Notes under the pieces: generated by a model
Told to the model about the DNA's origin: nothing
Seen by the model: the letters and a program-made list of their open reading frames with translations, nothing else
Databases searched by the model: none
Source: Glebionis coronaria
Lineage: Eukaryota > Streptophyta > Magnoliopsida > Asterales > Asteraceae
Reading direction: 5' to 3'
Assembly: GCA_025667525.1 (NCBI GenBank)
Contig: CM046876.1
Span: 28,359,224 to 28,423,223 of the forward strand
Length of the DNA stretch: 64,000 nucleotides
Part shown: one piece after another, positions 10,170 to 20,545 of the stretch
Numbering within the stretch: position 1 is the first letter of the stretch
How the letters are laid out: every line of letters starts with the position of its first letter
Position numbers and translations under genes: made by a program

Positions 10170-12359
10170 ATGGATTTTCATTGCCTAGGTTGTGGGAGAC
10201 GATTGTTTAATTCCGTATCATGTCCATGGTGTATATGCGAAAGGTGCGGAGATCATATCGACTATGTAGATTTTAGATCTTGTCCCTCATGTAATCCGAC
10301 CAATTGTTTGTATACTTCTAATGAAGAATGTCCCCTCCATTGCCTATACTGTGGAAGCCCTTCCCATTGGCACTATAAGTGTCCAATTCAATACCCAAAT
10401 GGTCACAATCACGAGCCTAATCCGAATTTTGTTGACCAATCTTCGCAATACTCACCGTCATGTGAGTATTGTGGAGATGAACCTCACTATGGGTACGATT
10501 GTCAACCGATGAACCAAAATACGTATTTCGACAATCAATTTTCCGGTTTTGACGAATCACACGACATGGGTTACAATTACGACAATAGGGGTGGTTATCC
10601 ATACGACGAACCGGATTTTTCTCAAAATCCGTGTTGCGACAATTGTGGGGGGCCTCACGATACTTTTTCTTGCCAACCAATGGATTATGATGAGCCCAAT
10701 TCATACGATAATTCCGTTTTTGATAATTTTGAGGCCCCACCATACAATCTCGATCCTCAAAATTCCCATGAGCCCGATCCATGTTACGATTCTAATTTTG
10801 ACCAATCATCTCCACAACATATTTTCGATGATGATCTCGGTTCTAGCCGCATCGACGAGTGTTGTAGTCGCTTCGACGAAAGTTCTAATCGTTTCAATGA
10901 ACGACTTGATACGCTCTTTCAACTAATTATGGAGAAAAAAGATACCCTAATTTTTGAAGAGGTTGAAAAGAGCATCGAGGATGAGGAAACGAGGGTGTCA
11001 ACGAACGAGGTTTTTGAAATTTTTTTTGAAAATAAACAACAAGAAAAACTCGTAGCACGTGTTGGAACGATGAATGTTAAACCTTTAGAACCTAATTTTT
11101 CTAATGAAGTTAAAATTATCAAAGATTTTCGAAATCAAAATACACAAGATTTTGACGAAGATAGTCCGTTAAGTGATTTTGAAAAAGAAGAAATTGATAA
11201 GGTTTTAAGGAGAATCATTGACCCCTCGATTTTTGAAGAGTATCAAAATTTAATTCCGGAGGGACGCGTTACTACTATTTCCACGTCTTTTGAAAACCCG
11301 CATTCGATCCCTCCGAAGGACCAACTTAAAACCATCAAGGCTACAACGTCAAGTGACGAGCCTTTTATTCCTAATCCCACACCGTGTGAGATTATGGATT
11401 TATCATGTGAGAAGTTCGCCGATGGCCTTGCTCACATTGATACGTTTTTTGACGCCGATGTCGAAACTACTAAGGCAAAATCTTCAAATGAAGAGCCTTT
11501 TACTTCTATACCCACTACGGAAACCGATGCCTCTCTAAGTATGGGGGAGACGAATCTTAGCACTAATCCTAGTGTCGAGATCCCTATTCCAATCCAAAGT
11601 GAGCCTACGGTTTTCTCCGAAGATGAGGTAAGTGATTTTGCTCTCGATGAATTTTTCCACGAAGATTCCAACGAGGCAAATCACAATAGTGAGTGTGAAT
11701 CAATTTCTTGTGATGATGTCTCTCCCATTGACACTTCGGGGAGAGAATCAACGACTTTTTCGAACCCGCTTTTCAATGACGATGATTTTTCCGCTAGTGA
11801 TGACGAGTCACTAATCGACGAGGACGTTCAAAATACCGATTTTAAAATCTTTTCGAACCCTTTATTCGAATTTGATGACGCGTTCATTTTTGGTGATGTA
11901 AATCCTCTCTTTGATGAGATGTTCGAGGACATCGATAGTGAGGATTCTAAGGATCCTAAACTCGATGAGCCGGATTTGCTAGTCACCCTCCCTAAGTCTC
12001 ATTTGGATGAGCCTTCTCTTTTGACTTGTGATGCCTTCATTCTCGAGGGGTTCACCGATGGACCGCCTCTCGATGAGAATGAGGATTTTAATGAGGCCTT
12101 TGCCTTAGAACCGGGAGGAGACTTTGAGACCCCCATTTTTATTGATTCTCTTTCAAATTTGCCTTCGTCTCAAAGTAATCCCACCTACCCTCTCGGTTCT
12201 CATGACTACACGTACTTCGAGTACGTGGTAAGGAGTTTTCTTCCTTACAAGACGTATCCTCCGGCTTTGCGTGTTTTATTTTCAAAAAAATGTGAGGATA
12301 CGATCTTCGATCCCGGTATAAAGGCTTTGCCTTTATTCACGGTTGCTTTTGGGCCCTGA
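10170..12359 (+). CDS. Zinc-knuckle, acidic 729-residue protein of the non-autonomous element
   Basis: The only long ORF of the element, uninterrupted from the first ATG to TGA. N-terminal cysteines come as CxxC pairs at residues 5/8, 18/21, 23/26 and 38/41, spaced like two zinc ribbons. They are followed by two CX2CX4HX4C knuckles (58-71, 98-111) and a third variant knuckle CX2CX3HX4C (156-168, with GGPH). The GGPH knuckle has the same form as the one in the Athila gag that straddles 26494/30361. The remainder, about 560 residues, is strongly acidic (Asp, Glu, Ser, Phe, Pro rich) and probably disordered, with no protease, RT or integrase motif. The tail contains EDTIFDPGIK, a string I recall from Asteraceae repeat-derived proteins. 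A nucleic-acid-binding, Gag-like packaging role is inference. Intactness fits recent activity. Confidence 0.8.
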   Translation: MDFHCLGCGRRLFNSVSCPWCICERCGDHIDYVDFRSCPSCNPTNCLYTSNEECPLHCLYCGSPSHWHYKCPIQYPNGHNHEPNPNFVDQSSQYSPSCEYCGDEPHYGYDCQPMNQNTYFDNQFSGFDESHDMGYNYDNRGGYPYDEPDFSQNPCCDNCGGPHDTFSCQPMDYDEPNSYDNSVFDNFEAPPYNLDPQNSHEPDPCYDSNFDQSSPQHIFDDDLGSSRIDECCSRFDESSNRFNERLDTLFQLIMEKKDTLIFEEVEKSIEDEETRVSTNEVFEIFFENKQQEKLVARVGTMNVKPLEPNFSNEVKIIKDFRNQNTQDFDEDSPLSDFEKEEIDKVLRRIIDPSIFEEYQNLIPEGRVTTISTSFENPHSIPPKDQLKTIKATTSSDEPFIPNPTPCEIMDLSCEKFADGLAHIDTFFDADVETTKAKSSNEEPFTSIPTTETDASLSMGETNLSTNPSVEIPIPIQSEPTVFSEDEVSDFALDEFFHEDSNEANHNSECESISCDDVSPIDTSGRESTTFSNPLFNDDDFSASDDESLIDEDVQNTDFKIFSNPLFEFDDAFIFGDVNPLFDEMFEDIDSEDSKDPKLDEPDLLVTLPKSHLDEPSLLTCDAFILEGFTDGPPLDENEDFNEAFALEPGGDFETPIFIDSLSNLPSSQSNPTYPLGSHDYTYFEYVVRSFLPYKTYPPALRVLFSKKCEDTIFDPGIKALPLFTVAFGP

Positions 12360-14202
12360 TTACATGTAAGTCCCACCAAAAATGACCGAACCATGATTAT
12401 CCCTAAATGATCACATTTATGGGGATTCGAGTCGAGCTTTTGACTCGGTTATCAAAAACAAGGTGCCTCGTGAGGGATTCTCATGCTTATCCTTGTAAAT
12501 ATTATTGTTTTTAATTAATCCTAATGTGAGGGGATTTGTGCCCTTCCAACCTTTGTTCCGTGGTTGTTTGTGCATTGTGGTTTTTAGATGATCATCTTCA
12601 CGATTGGAGCCTCTCGTGTTCGTTTATGGGAGCACTCGATCGTTTGCTTTGAAGAATTTCTCGATATCCAAATGATATATCCTTTGATGTTCTAACCTTA
12701 GGTTTTTAGCACACTTCATAAACGGCTATTAATTTAATGGTTACACCCTTTCCATGCTAGATTAAGCATTCGACTACGTCTCTAGTATGGGGGTGTTTGT
12801 ACCCCTAGACTCGAAACATTGAGGACAATGTTTAGTTTTAGTATGGGGGGGTGAGTAGATACTTCACCTTGCTTACGTCAACACGCAATCCAAAATTTCA
12901 TCTTTTTGTTATCGTTGTGTTGCAAAATAAGGCTAAAAATGGCCAAATTTTAAAATTTTTCGTATTTTTCATAAGTGTTTAAGACACGAATGTAGGTTTC
13001 CGATGGTGAGAATAAGAGTAATTTTTGACTCGACCGTGCGTGTTGAGCACTCAGCTTCGATTCCTTAACTTTTTAGGCTAAGTCTCTTAAATGAGGACGA
13101 GAAATGATAGAGTTATTTATAAGTCTCGTAATCGTTACGATCTCATGTGTAGTAATTATTAGCTTATTCTCCCCACGCTTTTGCATAATAAATTGTTAAT
13201 AAATATTGATTTAGCGTTTTAGTCACTATTGTTGGTTTCTAATTTGTTTTAGTAGCTTCCATGTAATTAAATTGGGAAAACATTAAGGTATCGCCAGCGT
13301 CACGGTTTTGAAGTATTGGCACCCGAATAATCGAAAGCTTCACCTAATAATAACATTTCAAGTGCTCACCTAAATTAAGCAAAAATTTGAAGCTCACAAG
13401 GCCGAAAAATCTATGCCCAAATTGAAAGTGAATCATGCCTTAATCTTCGAAGCTTTAAAGATCCAAAATTCGCCTTAGCGTGAGGATATACGTCTTTGGC
13501 TAATAAAACCACCGATGAGGCGGATAATAAAAGGCAAGGCAAGACCGAAGTCATAATAAAAGCTTCATGGCGAAGTTGAATAAAAGATGGAGGTAAACCA
13601 AAGATAATAAGGCCCTTCCGTTAGGGGGCATATAAAAGTCTTGGTAATAAGTCTCATGTTCAAAACCGTTATAAAACCGTGTTTATCGATCCTTCTTGTT
13701 GACTTAATTTTTTGACATCGTTGTCTACTGGGATGAATTATTGATTTAATGATTTTGGTTACACCGTTAAGTTTCTATTTTTAGACTTAATCTCTATTCA
13801 CGCATAAGTCAATGATGTATCCTCGTGAAACATTCAAGACAAAATAAAATATAAGAGATACCAAGTAGGAATAAGGGAGTTTAGGTTCGTAATTAACACT
13901 CATGAGAAGTGATCGTGTTGCTAACTTATAATGACAATGATCTCGTTACACGCTTAGCATGGAATTGGGTAAAAATCGAGGACGACGAAATTATTTCTAA
14001 CGAAGCATTTACGTGTTCTTGTTCTATGATCCCAAAAGTCACTTTTTAGTGATGAAAATCATACATTATGTCTAAAGCACGTGTAGTAGTTTAATTAAGT
14101 TTACGTTTTCAATAAATATCATCATTAAATAAATTTTGGAAGTGCTATGATACTTAATTCTAGCATTGCGTGGGGACACGGCAATGGTTTAGTATGGGGG
14201 AG
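12360..14202 (+). other. 3' noncoding region and polypurine tract of the non-autonomous element
   Basis: No ORF. It contains the ATTGAGGACAATG motif (about 12819) followed by a G-rich run, as also found near the 3' end of the Athila element (about 35139), which supports kinship. A final purine tract (AGTATGGGGGAG, 14191-14202) abuts the 3' LTR and is the likely PPT; earlier GTATGGGGG copies near 12787 and 12841 are decoys or central PPTs. Confidence 0.65.
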
Positions 14203-17200
14203 TGATGAGACGGCAATTATACATAGTCTCATCATCAAAAACGAGCTTAAAACGGTCAAAATATCATAAAAAGTGCCATAGATATGCTTGTGTTTGCTCA
14301 ATGTGTATTTTAGGTACGGATATCGAGAAAAAGACAAAAAGATCACAAGAAACAATCAAAAACGAACAAAGGATACGAAGCCGCATAATGAACCGGACCC
14401 GAATGATGATTTTACAAAAAATGCCCCTCAAGTTTGAAGATTTTTCAAGTTTGGTCCCTCAAGTTTCACAAGTTGTCACTTTATACCCTTGAAGAATCAA
14501 GATTTATAACATGGGCCCCTAAAGAATCATGATTGTACAACTATGGCCCCCCAAGATCAAATATTATTGCATTATGAGTCCTTATTCCATGTTTCATAAG
14601 TTACAAGGGTCATAATTGCAATTACCTCATAGTTGATTACAAAGAATCTGCCTAAATAGCTGTTGAAAATATGTTTGCCAAAAATTAACATTGGAGCAAA
14701 GTTGAAGGGGTATATCTTTCCATACACCCAAACCCATTCCACCAATACTACTGTGACACGTCACCTGCCACATCACTACAACCCGACCCTACCCACCAAA
14801 CCCATACCCAGCCCATATAACCACATACCCCTGTCCATTTAGTAGTCTGGTCAACACAAGAGGTCAAACAAAGTTATAAGAAGAAAGGGGGGTCGTCTTT
14901 TAACAGATAGAAAAAAAGAGGGGTTAGGGTTCTTAACACTCTCAGCCACCATTACCTACAAATCACCAATTAACCCTAATCCTAAATTATTTTCCTGTCA
15001 CTCTCATCCTACCCCACATCAAAACAACATCACGTGAAGATCAAGACCCCATATCATGTGATGGGGTCAAAAGAGGAATACCAATCCACGGCTTATAATG
15101 CTTTTCGTGGCCACCACTCCAAGATGGGCGCCCAAGATCACGCAAGTACTCTGCTCATTCACATGGCATCCAAAGACTCATCTAGAAGAAGGAATCAAGA
15201 AAGTATATCCGTTTGAAGATGCCAAGGGTATCTTAGGGATTTAAGTCATCTAGGGTTCATGTTATGTATCTCTCCACTTGTAATATAAATAGCCATAGCA
15301 GTAGTTGTAGTTTCTTGTTCCAATTTTTCCTCCAATTTGTAAGATACGAATTTTGAGATTAATTGAGTTCCCTTTTTTTTACCTTGCCATTTTTACATAT
15401 CTTGCATCTTTAAATTCTGCATTGCCGTTTCCTTTTTCAATTATCACAAAAGTCACAGAAAGTTAAATAAGCACTGTTTGGAGTGTTTATTGTTTGGCTT
15501 ATTGAAGAAATAAGCTGGTCCTTATAGTTGGAAGCTGTCGAAAGTTAGTTCGGTCCTGGTTACTCAGCTGGAAGCTGATGGAATTATTTTGTTTGGTTTG
15601 AAGAAGTTATGTTGGTGTTTGGATTCCATTGGATAAGCTTTTGTGGTAGATAAGCTCAGAATAAGCTGTGCTTGGGGGTTTGAGGTGATAATAAAGTGGA
15701 GTCGAGGTCTTAGATAGCTGTAGGTCAGGAGAGAGTTCTTTGGACCCCTAGTAAGTCCTCCTTACTTGTTATTGCTCATTTCATCCTTGTGGCTCTTGCT
15801 TGTTAATCTTATATGCTAAATAGCTTATTTGTTTCTCTGTTTTTTTTGTGTTTCAATACTTGTCTTATTACTTGCTTTTACACTTGTTGTTCTTAAGTTA
15901 CCTTTATTTTATCTTTTTACTTATTTCGTCCTTCTATAAATCTGCTATCAAGTAGTGTTTGGGACGATTGAGGTTTGGGTACTAGTTGACCACAAGGCCC
16001 GATTTAGCTCTGCGCATACTTGTTAGTGTTAGAGGACTTGGTTTTGGCAAAAATATTTGAGGTTTGTTAAGAAAATTTTTGATTTGAAGTCTTGTGTAGA
16101 AATCTGTTATCTTTGCACTAGAGTTGGTGGTTTTGCTTGATTTGACTGATTCTGCCACTTTGGGGGTATAAGTTGGGTCATTATAGTGAGTGATTTGTGA
16201 ATTGAGTGCCTACCTAGTGCTCATTCAACCTTTAGAGTTACCCAATAAGCACCTAGCTACCCACTGTCTGACCATATAGGGTGCTCAGTCTGCTTATTGT
16301 TTCTTTTTTTTTGGGAATCCAAGTTTTGCTTTTGTGTTGTTTCCTAGACTCATTGTGTTGCTTGTTTGATGTATGATCAGTGCACTTGAGTGAACTCGTT
16401 GTTTGAATTTGGTACCAACACACAGCAAACCGTTAGATAGGTCAATGTTTAAGTAAGTTTCTGATAAGTTGAGTGAATATGCTAGAACTAATGATGATCT
16501 AGGACGTTATGTTGTTTAGTGGTTATCATATGGCTTATTCCCCTTGTTTCTTGCTTAACTGTGACTCCCAATAAGCACAAGGCTTATTGGGATTGCTGTG
16601 TGTCCAAGACAAATGAAAAAAAAATAGCTAGCAATTATTTTCAATGTTTACTGTTTGATAGATTTGGATCCTAGCTGTTGGTTAGTCGTTGTTTGTAGTT
16701 AATGGTGTGTTGAGTTGTGCTATTGTTCAGTGCTCGCTGTGTTTGTGTTTCACTGTTAACATCCAAAGGATAAATTAAGGTGTGGTTTTGTTTATTTGTG
16801 GTTCTTATTTTGTGTTTGGCCACCTGTGCGTCAAAAGATATCAAAAGAAAGAAAAAAATCCACATTTGTGTTCTTAACTTATGTAACTTTGGTGAGTGTT
16901 TTTGTTGTTGCTGATAACTTTCTGCCTAAACCAAATACTGAAAACTGTCAACAATAACTGACAAAAAACGCAGCAATAGCAGGGTATTGAACCCCTGACC
17001 TCCACAACCCAGAAACAACAGACGCAGCAATCACAATCTAACCATCTGCTCTGTTTGGTCATTCTTGTTTGGAGTCCTTTTTAGTTTCTGTTATTGTTCT
17101 TTTAATTAGTATCTTCAGCTAGGAATATAAGGAAAAAAAATGGTAACTGGAGGGATTTGAACCCCAGACCTGCACGCAGCCACCAGACACAGCAGACCCA

Positions 17201-18315
17201 CACTCCAACCATCTGCTCTGGGAGAGTTTTTTGTATAAGTTACAGTTTATTTTCTTTTAAACTCTCTTTTTTTTTATTTCCTAATAAAGAAAAACAAAAA
17301 TACAAGAGAAAGGCAACAGTGGGGCTCGAACCTGTGACCCCCAGCTCAACAGCCAAGCGCCTCAACCAACTGCTCTACACTTTCTTTTTTGTTATCATTT
17401 GCATAATCTTGGCTTTATACTCTTTTTGTTTTTACATTGTTTTTGCTTATAAGCTCATTCAAGCTTATTGGCAGCTTATATGTAGCTGATTTTTACATCT
17501 TGTATTTTTCTTGTAAACTTTACATCTTTATCTATCTTCTATAATTTTTTAGGGATTTTATAAAATCGTTTAGTATTTTTTATGCATTTTTTAGATTAAA
17601 TTCGTTTTTAATTCATAAATAAATATTTAAAAGTCAAAAAAAAATATAAGTCTTTTTCTGAAAATTTTCTTTTTTCATATAGGATGTAGGAAAAATAAAT
17701 TGGTTTTCATAAAGTTTAGATTTTGGTATTTTGCTTTAATATCGCGTTTTTTTGTTTTCGTACTATTTTCGTTCAAATTCGTAAAGTTGTTTTTTAGCCC
17801 ATTTGTTTTACATAAAATAATTTGTATTATCCTTTTTAAGTTTATAAAGTTTAATTTTATTTAAGTTTTCAAATAAGTTTTTATTTTGTCTTTTTCTTAG
17901 CTAGTTTTATTTTTAGATTTTTTTTAATTAAATTTAAAAATTAATATAAATTAATTTAAAAGTTTTCAATTTTTTTGGTCTGCGTAATTTTCTTAGTTAG
18001 ACTTTTTAGGTGTTTTTAGTAATTTTTAATTATTTTTTAGGTGAAATTTTTCGTTGGGTCGCGTTTTTCCGTTTGTACGTTTAGGCGTTTTCGACCGTTT
18101 TGAGCGTAACTCGTCTCCTTTTTCCCTTTTTTCGTCTTTCCAAAAACGAAATCACTCGAATTAATAACGTCTAATATTGTTGGCTAAACACCATACCTCC
18201 ACCGAGAACGAACTCGATTATTCGATTTTGCGTTTTTCACAAAACGTAGAATTTAATACTTACCGACGATTAGTGCTTGTTTTTCCTAAAGCAAGTGACT
18301 AATTTTACTACATCA
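14203..18315 (+). repeat. 3' LTR of the non-autonomous Athila-like element
   Basis: 4113 bp, TG...CA, ending at the TSD ATTCC (18316-18320). It is near-identical to the 5' LTR; differences are scattered substitutions and one-base homopolymer changes. A TATA-like box lies at 15282-15291. Confidence 0.93.
16969..17377 (-). other. Three tRNA-like modules in 3' LTR
   Basis: Copies of the three modules of the 5' LTR: A at 16969-17053, B at 17142-17220, C at 17312-17377. B boxes are GGTTCAATACC (16983-16993), GGTTCAAATCC (17153-17163) and GGTTCGAGCCC (17322-17332), all on the minus strand and all matching GGTTCRANNCC. A-box-like sequences lie at 17042-17053, 17209-17220 and 17366-17377. Each module is followed on the minus strand by a T run. 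Confidence 0.65.
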
Positions 18316-19314
18316 ATTCCCATGTTCTTCTTCAGAATTTAGGAGATTAGGATGTTATCAAAGAACATACTGACGATTTTGTCTACGAAGTCGTAAAAAA
18401 ATTATTCATAAATTTCATACTATCGCTAGGGCATTAGGGAGCCCAAACGTATAAGTCAAAATTTTAGAGAGACTGTAACGTGTTCAACAGAAATCTGGAA
18501 AACATCATGTTCTTCTCTCACCACTGCTGGTGGCATGGTCGCGAATTGTTCTGGAAAAATATTTAAGATATCGTAGCAGGTCAGGTAAACCTTCTATACG
18601 TGGAATGAATATCGATTAAAAATGGTGATCTGGTAAATTTTCTGGTGGTCGATACATGATCTCATGTTACCGGCCTTCTTTTTAATAGACAGAAACAGTG
18701 CACTTTCTGGTGGTGCGTTAGGGCGAATAAGGCCTCGTTCTGGTAACTTTTGCATCAAATGTTGCAACTCTTTAACTTAGTTGAAGCCCTGCAATAAAGA
18801 GTTTTGAAAACAGGTTCCGTTCTTGAGACTAACTCGATGTTAAATTTTGTCTCGTGGTTAGGAAGGAATTTCTTGAAAACTTCCTGAAATAACATCTAGG
18901 AACTCTGGAATGATCTGCTGATGATGAATTTAAAGAACTTCAGAAGTGACTTTATAACCGGTAGCTGAAAAGTCTTCGTAGCTTAGAATAATAAATCACT
19001 TCCTGTACAGTATAACAACTTGTATAAATTTTCTGGCGGAAAATACAATGACTATATTTGGGATTTAGTAAGATGGATCTCGTTGTTAACTGAAAGAAAG
19101 GAAAGCCTTAATAAATATGGGTGGTACTATGGAGTCCTTCTGGCTGGAACGTAGGTAATACCTGATTTAAGATAATGCTGACATATGAATTCTTGAAGTA
19201 AACATGGTGACTTTTCACTGAATGTGTTCGTTTGTAACCTCACAGAATGAACACTGCGTGTCTAACCTAAATAATACTCCAGTGGTGGTAACTGAATTGT
19301 AATGGTCTGATTTA
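18316..19314 (-). pseudogene. Decayed protease-RT part of the outer Gypsy element
   Basis: Minus-strand translation at about 18800-18520 aligns with the first RT block of the Tekay-like paralogue (46815-47040): PERGLIRP, then a Lys-rich segment, then MRSCID where the paralogue has MRLCID. It carries at least one stop and many substitutions. Just upstream (18880-18800) is a degenerate match to the FNIEL...EP region that precedes RT. No catalytic aspartates can be assigned with confidence. It is continuous with 3616-5281 once the insertion at 5282-18315 is removed. Confidence 0.7.
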
Positions 19315-19603
19315 TCCTAAGGAACTGCAATGAGCTGATGATTTTGAGTTTGAATTTGAGCTGATCATTAAATCTAGGAGTGACAAAGTTGAAGCTCAGA
19401 GAATCTATGATCAAGGCCTCGATCGCTGAAGAACCTTTTATTTTGTTTTATGTTTACACCACTGGGTGTTCTTGTAATAGACTAGGTTCTTTATGTTTAA
19501 TAAAACTCTGAGGTATGTTTGTTAAATTATGTGTAAGAAAACCTGTGTACCCACTTACAATAATTTTAGACTTAGTATAATTTATAAACAAATAGGGGGA
19601 GAT
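19315..19603 (+). repeat. Extra copy of the Sirevirus 3' internal end upstream of its 5' LTR
   Basis: This stretch, ending in the purine tract AATAGGGGGAGA, matches 59316-59604 nearly base for base; 59316-59604 is the authentic 3' noncoding region and PPT preceding the 3' LTR. A single inserted element should not have internal sequence outside its 5' LTR. It therefore marks a truncated tandem neighbour, an LTR-LTR recombination product, or an abnormal integration. Confidence 0.8.
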
Positions 19604-20474
19604 TGTTGGGCCAATGAAAGTTTTAACTATGACCCAGTCTAGATTTGTTTAAATTAGACTAAGTGTTACTGATCGCTGAGAGGACCAGCGACAAAGACCA
19701 GACCAGTGGAAGGCAAAGCCTCAGCTGGCACACCAGGAACATTTAAGTCAAAGACAACGTCAAAGAAGTCGAAGACAATCTGAAGTCATACTCACCAGCG
19801 ATTATGGATAGCTGGGATGTAGAAGGAATGTGCTGGTGTTCAAGGATCTCTGAGTTGACAATACTCAGAGATCACTTAAGAACCCTAGAAGTCTGATACA
19901 AGCAAAGCTTGTCCAATCCTTTACAGTTTAGGAGGGAGAATCTACTAAGTGTTTTGAGCGGGACAAAACAAGAGATTCAAGATAAAGCCTAGTACGACCT
20001 AGTGGGACAAAATGTGAACAGTTGGCATAACTGTTCACCTAAAGTTGTTTAAAGTTATGTCTCGATTTGGACATGCATTTAATACGTTGTACTCTTCCAT
20101 TCAGAAGATGAAATGTATCAACTACTCCCACTAAAGAAGCAACCTCGTACCACTATAAATAGGAGTGAGAAAGAAGAGTTAAGGCAACCCTTGTGCTTGG
20201 ATAAATTATCTAATTTCTTTCTCACTTTGGAACCACTGAGCCCTCAGCTGTCTACCAGCATCTCATTGGTTCCCTTGTAAACTTGAGTCTCGAATCAAGT
20301 TTACTTGTTCTAAGGTTCATTTCTTATTTTCATTCAACGGGTGTATTCATAGCACTTTGTAATACTTTGTTTATAACAGTTAATAAAGCATTATGCGTTT
20401 GAAAAGTATTTCCTTGTGTTCTTGTATTTATACGAGTTATAGTTTTGTCAATTGTCATATTAAAGGACTTTCAA
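19604..20474 (+). repeat. 5' LTR of the Sirevirus element
   Basis: 871 bp, matching 59605-60474 with scattered substitutions (a few per cent by eye). A TATA-like box CTATAAATAG lies at 20153-20162, about 550 bp into the LTR, and is conserved at 60154-60163 in the 3' LTR; a transcription start just downstream is likely. Confidence 0.9.
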
Positions 20475-20476
20475 TT

Positions 20477-20488
20477 GGTATCAGGGCA
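20477..20488 (+). promoter_or_regulatory. Primer binding site, initiator tRNA-Met type
   Basis: TGGTATCAGGGC, two bases after the LTR end. It differs at one position from the usual plant TGGTATCAGAGC found at 44302-44313. Confidence 0.85.
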
Positions 20489-20545
20489 GTTTGATTTATA
20501 AAACATTTTTTAAACCGTTCTTGTTTTTATAATCAAGATCCTAAT

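Larger units (their letters stand above)
5282..18315 (+). mobile_element. Non-autonomous Athila-like LTR retrotransposon with 4.1-kb LTRs
   Basis: Both LTRs are 4113 bp (5282-9394 and 14203-18315), begin TGATGAGACGG and end CTACATCA. The 5-bp target duplication ATTCC flanks it at 5277-5281 and 18316-18320. The PBS just inside the 5' LTR matches tRNA-Asp, and a purine tract (AGTATGGGGGAG) precedes the 3' LTR. The 4.8-kb internal part holds one 729-codon ORF and no protease, RT, RNase H or integrase, so transposition must be in trans. The tRNA-Asp PBS, the ATTGAGGACAATG motif in the 3' noncoding part and a gag-like knuckle point to an Athila-type helper. By eye only about two to three dozen differences separate the LTRs, so insertion was recent. 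It interrupts the RT of the outer Gypsy element. Confidence 0.92.

Noticed and set aside
10417..10782. Minus-strand and alternate-frame ORFs within 10170-12359
   Set aside because: Shadows of the long plus-strand ORF, whose Cys/His spacing is clearly the coding signal.
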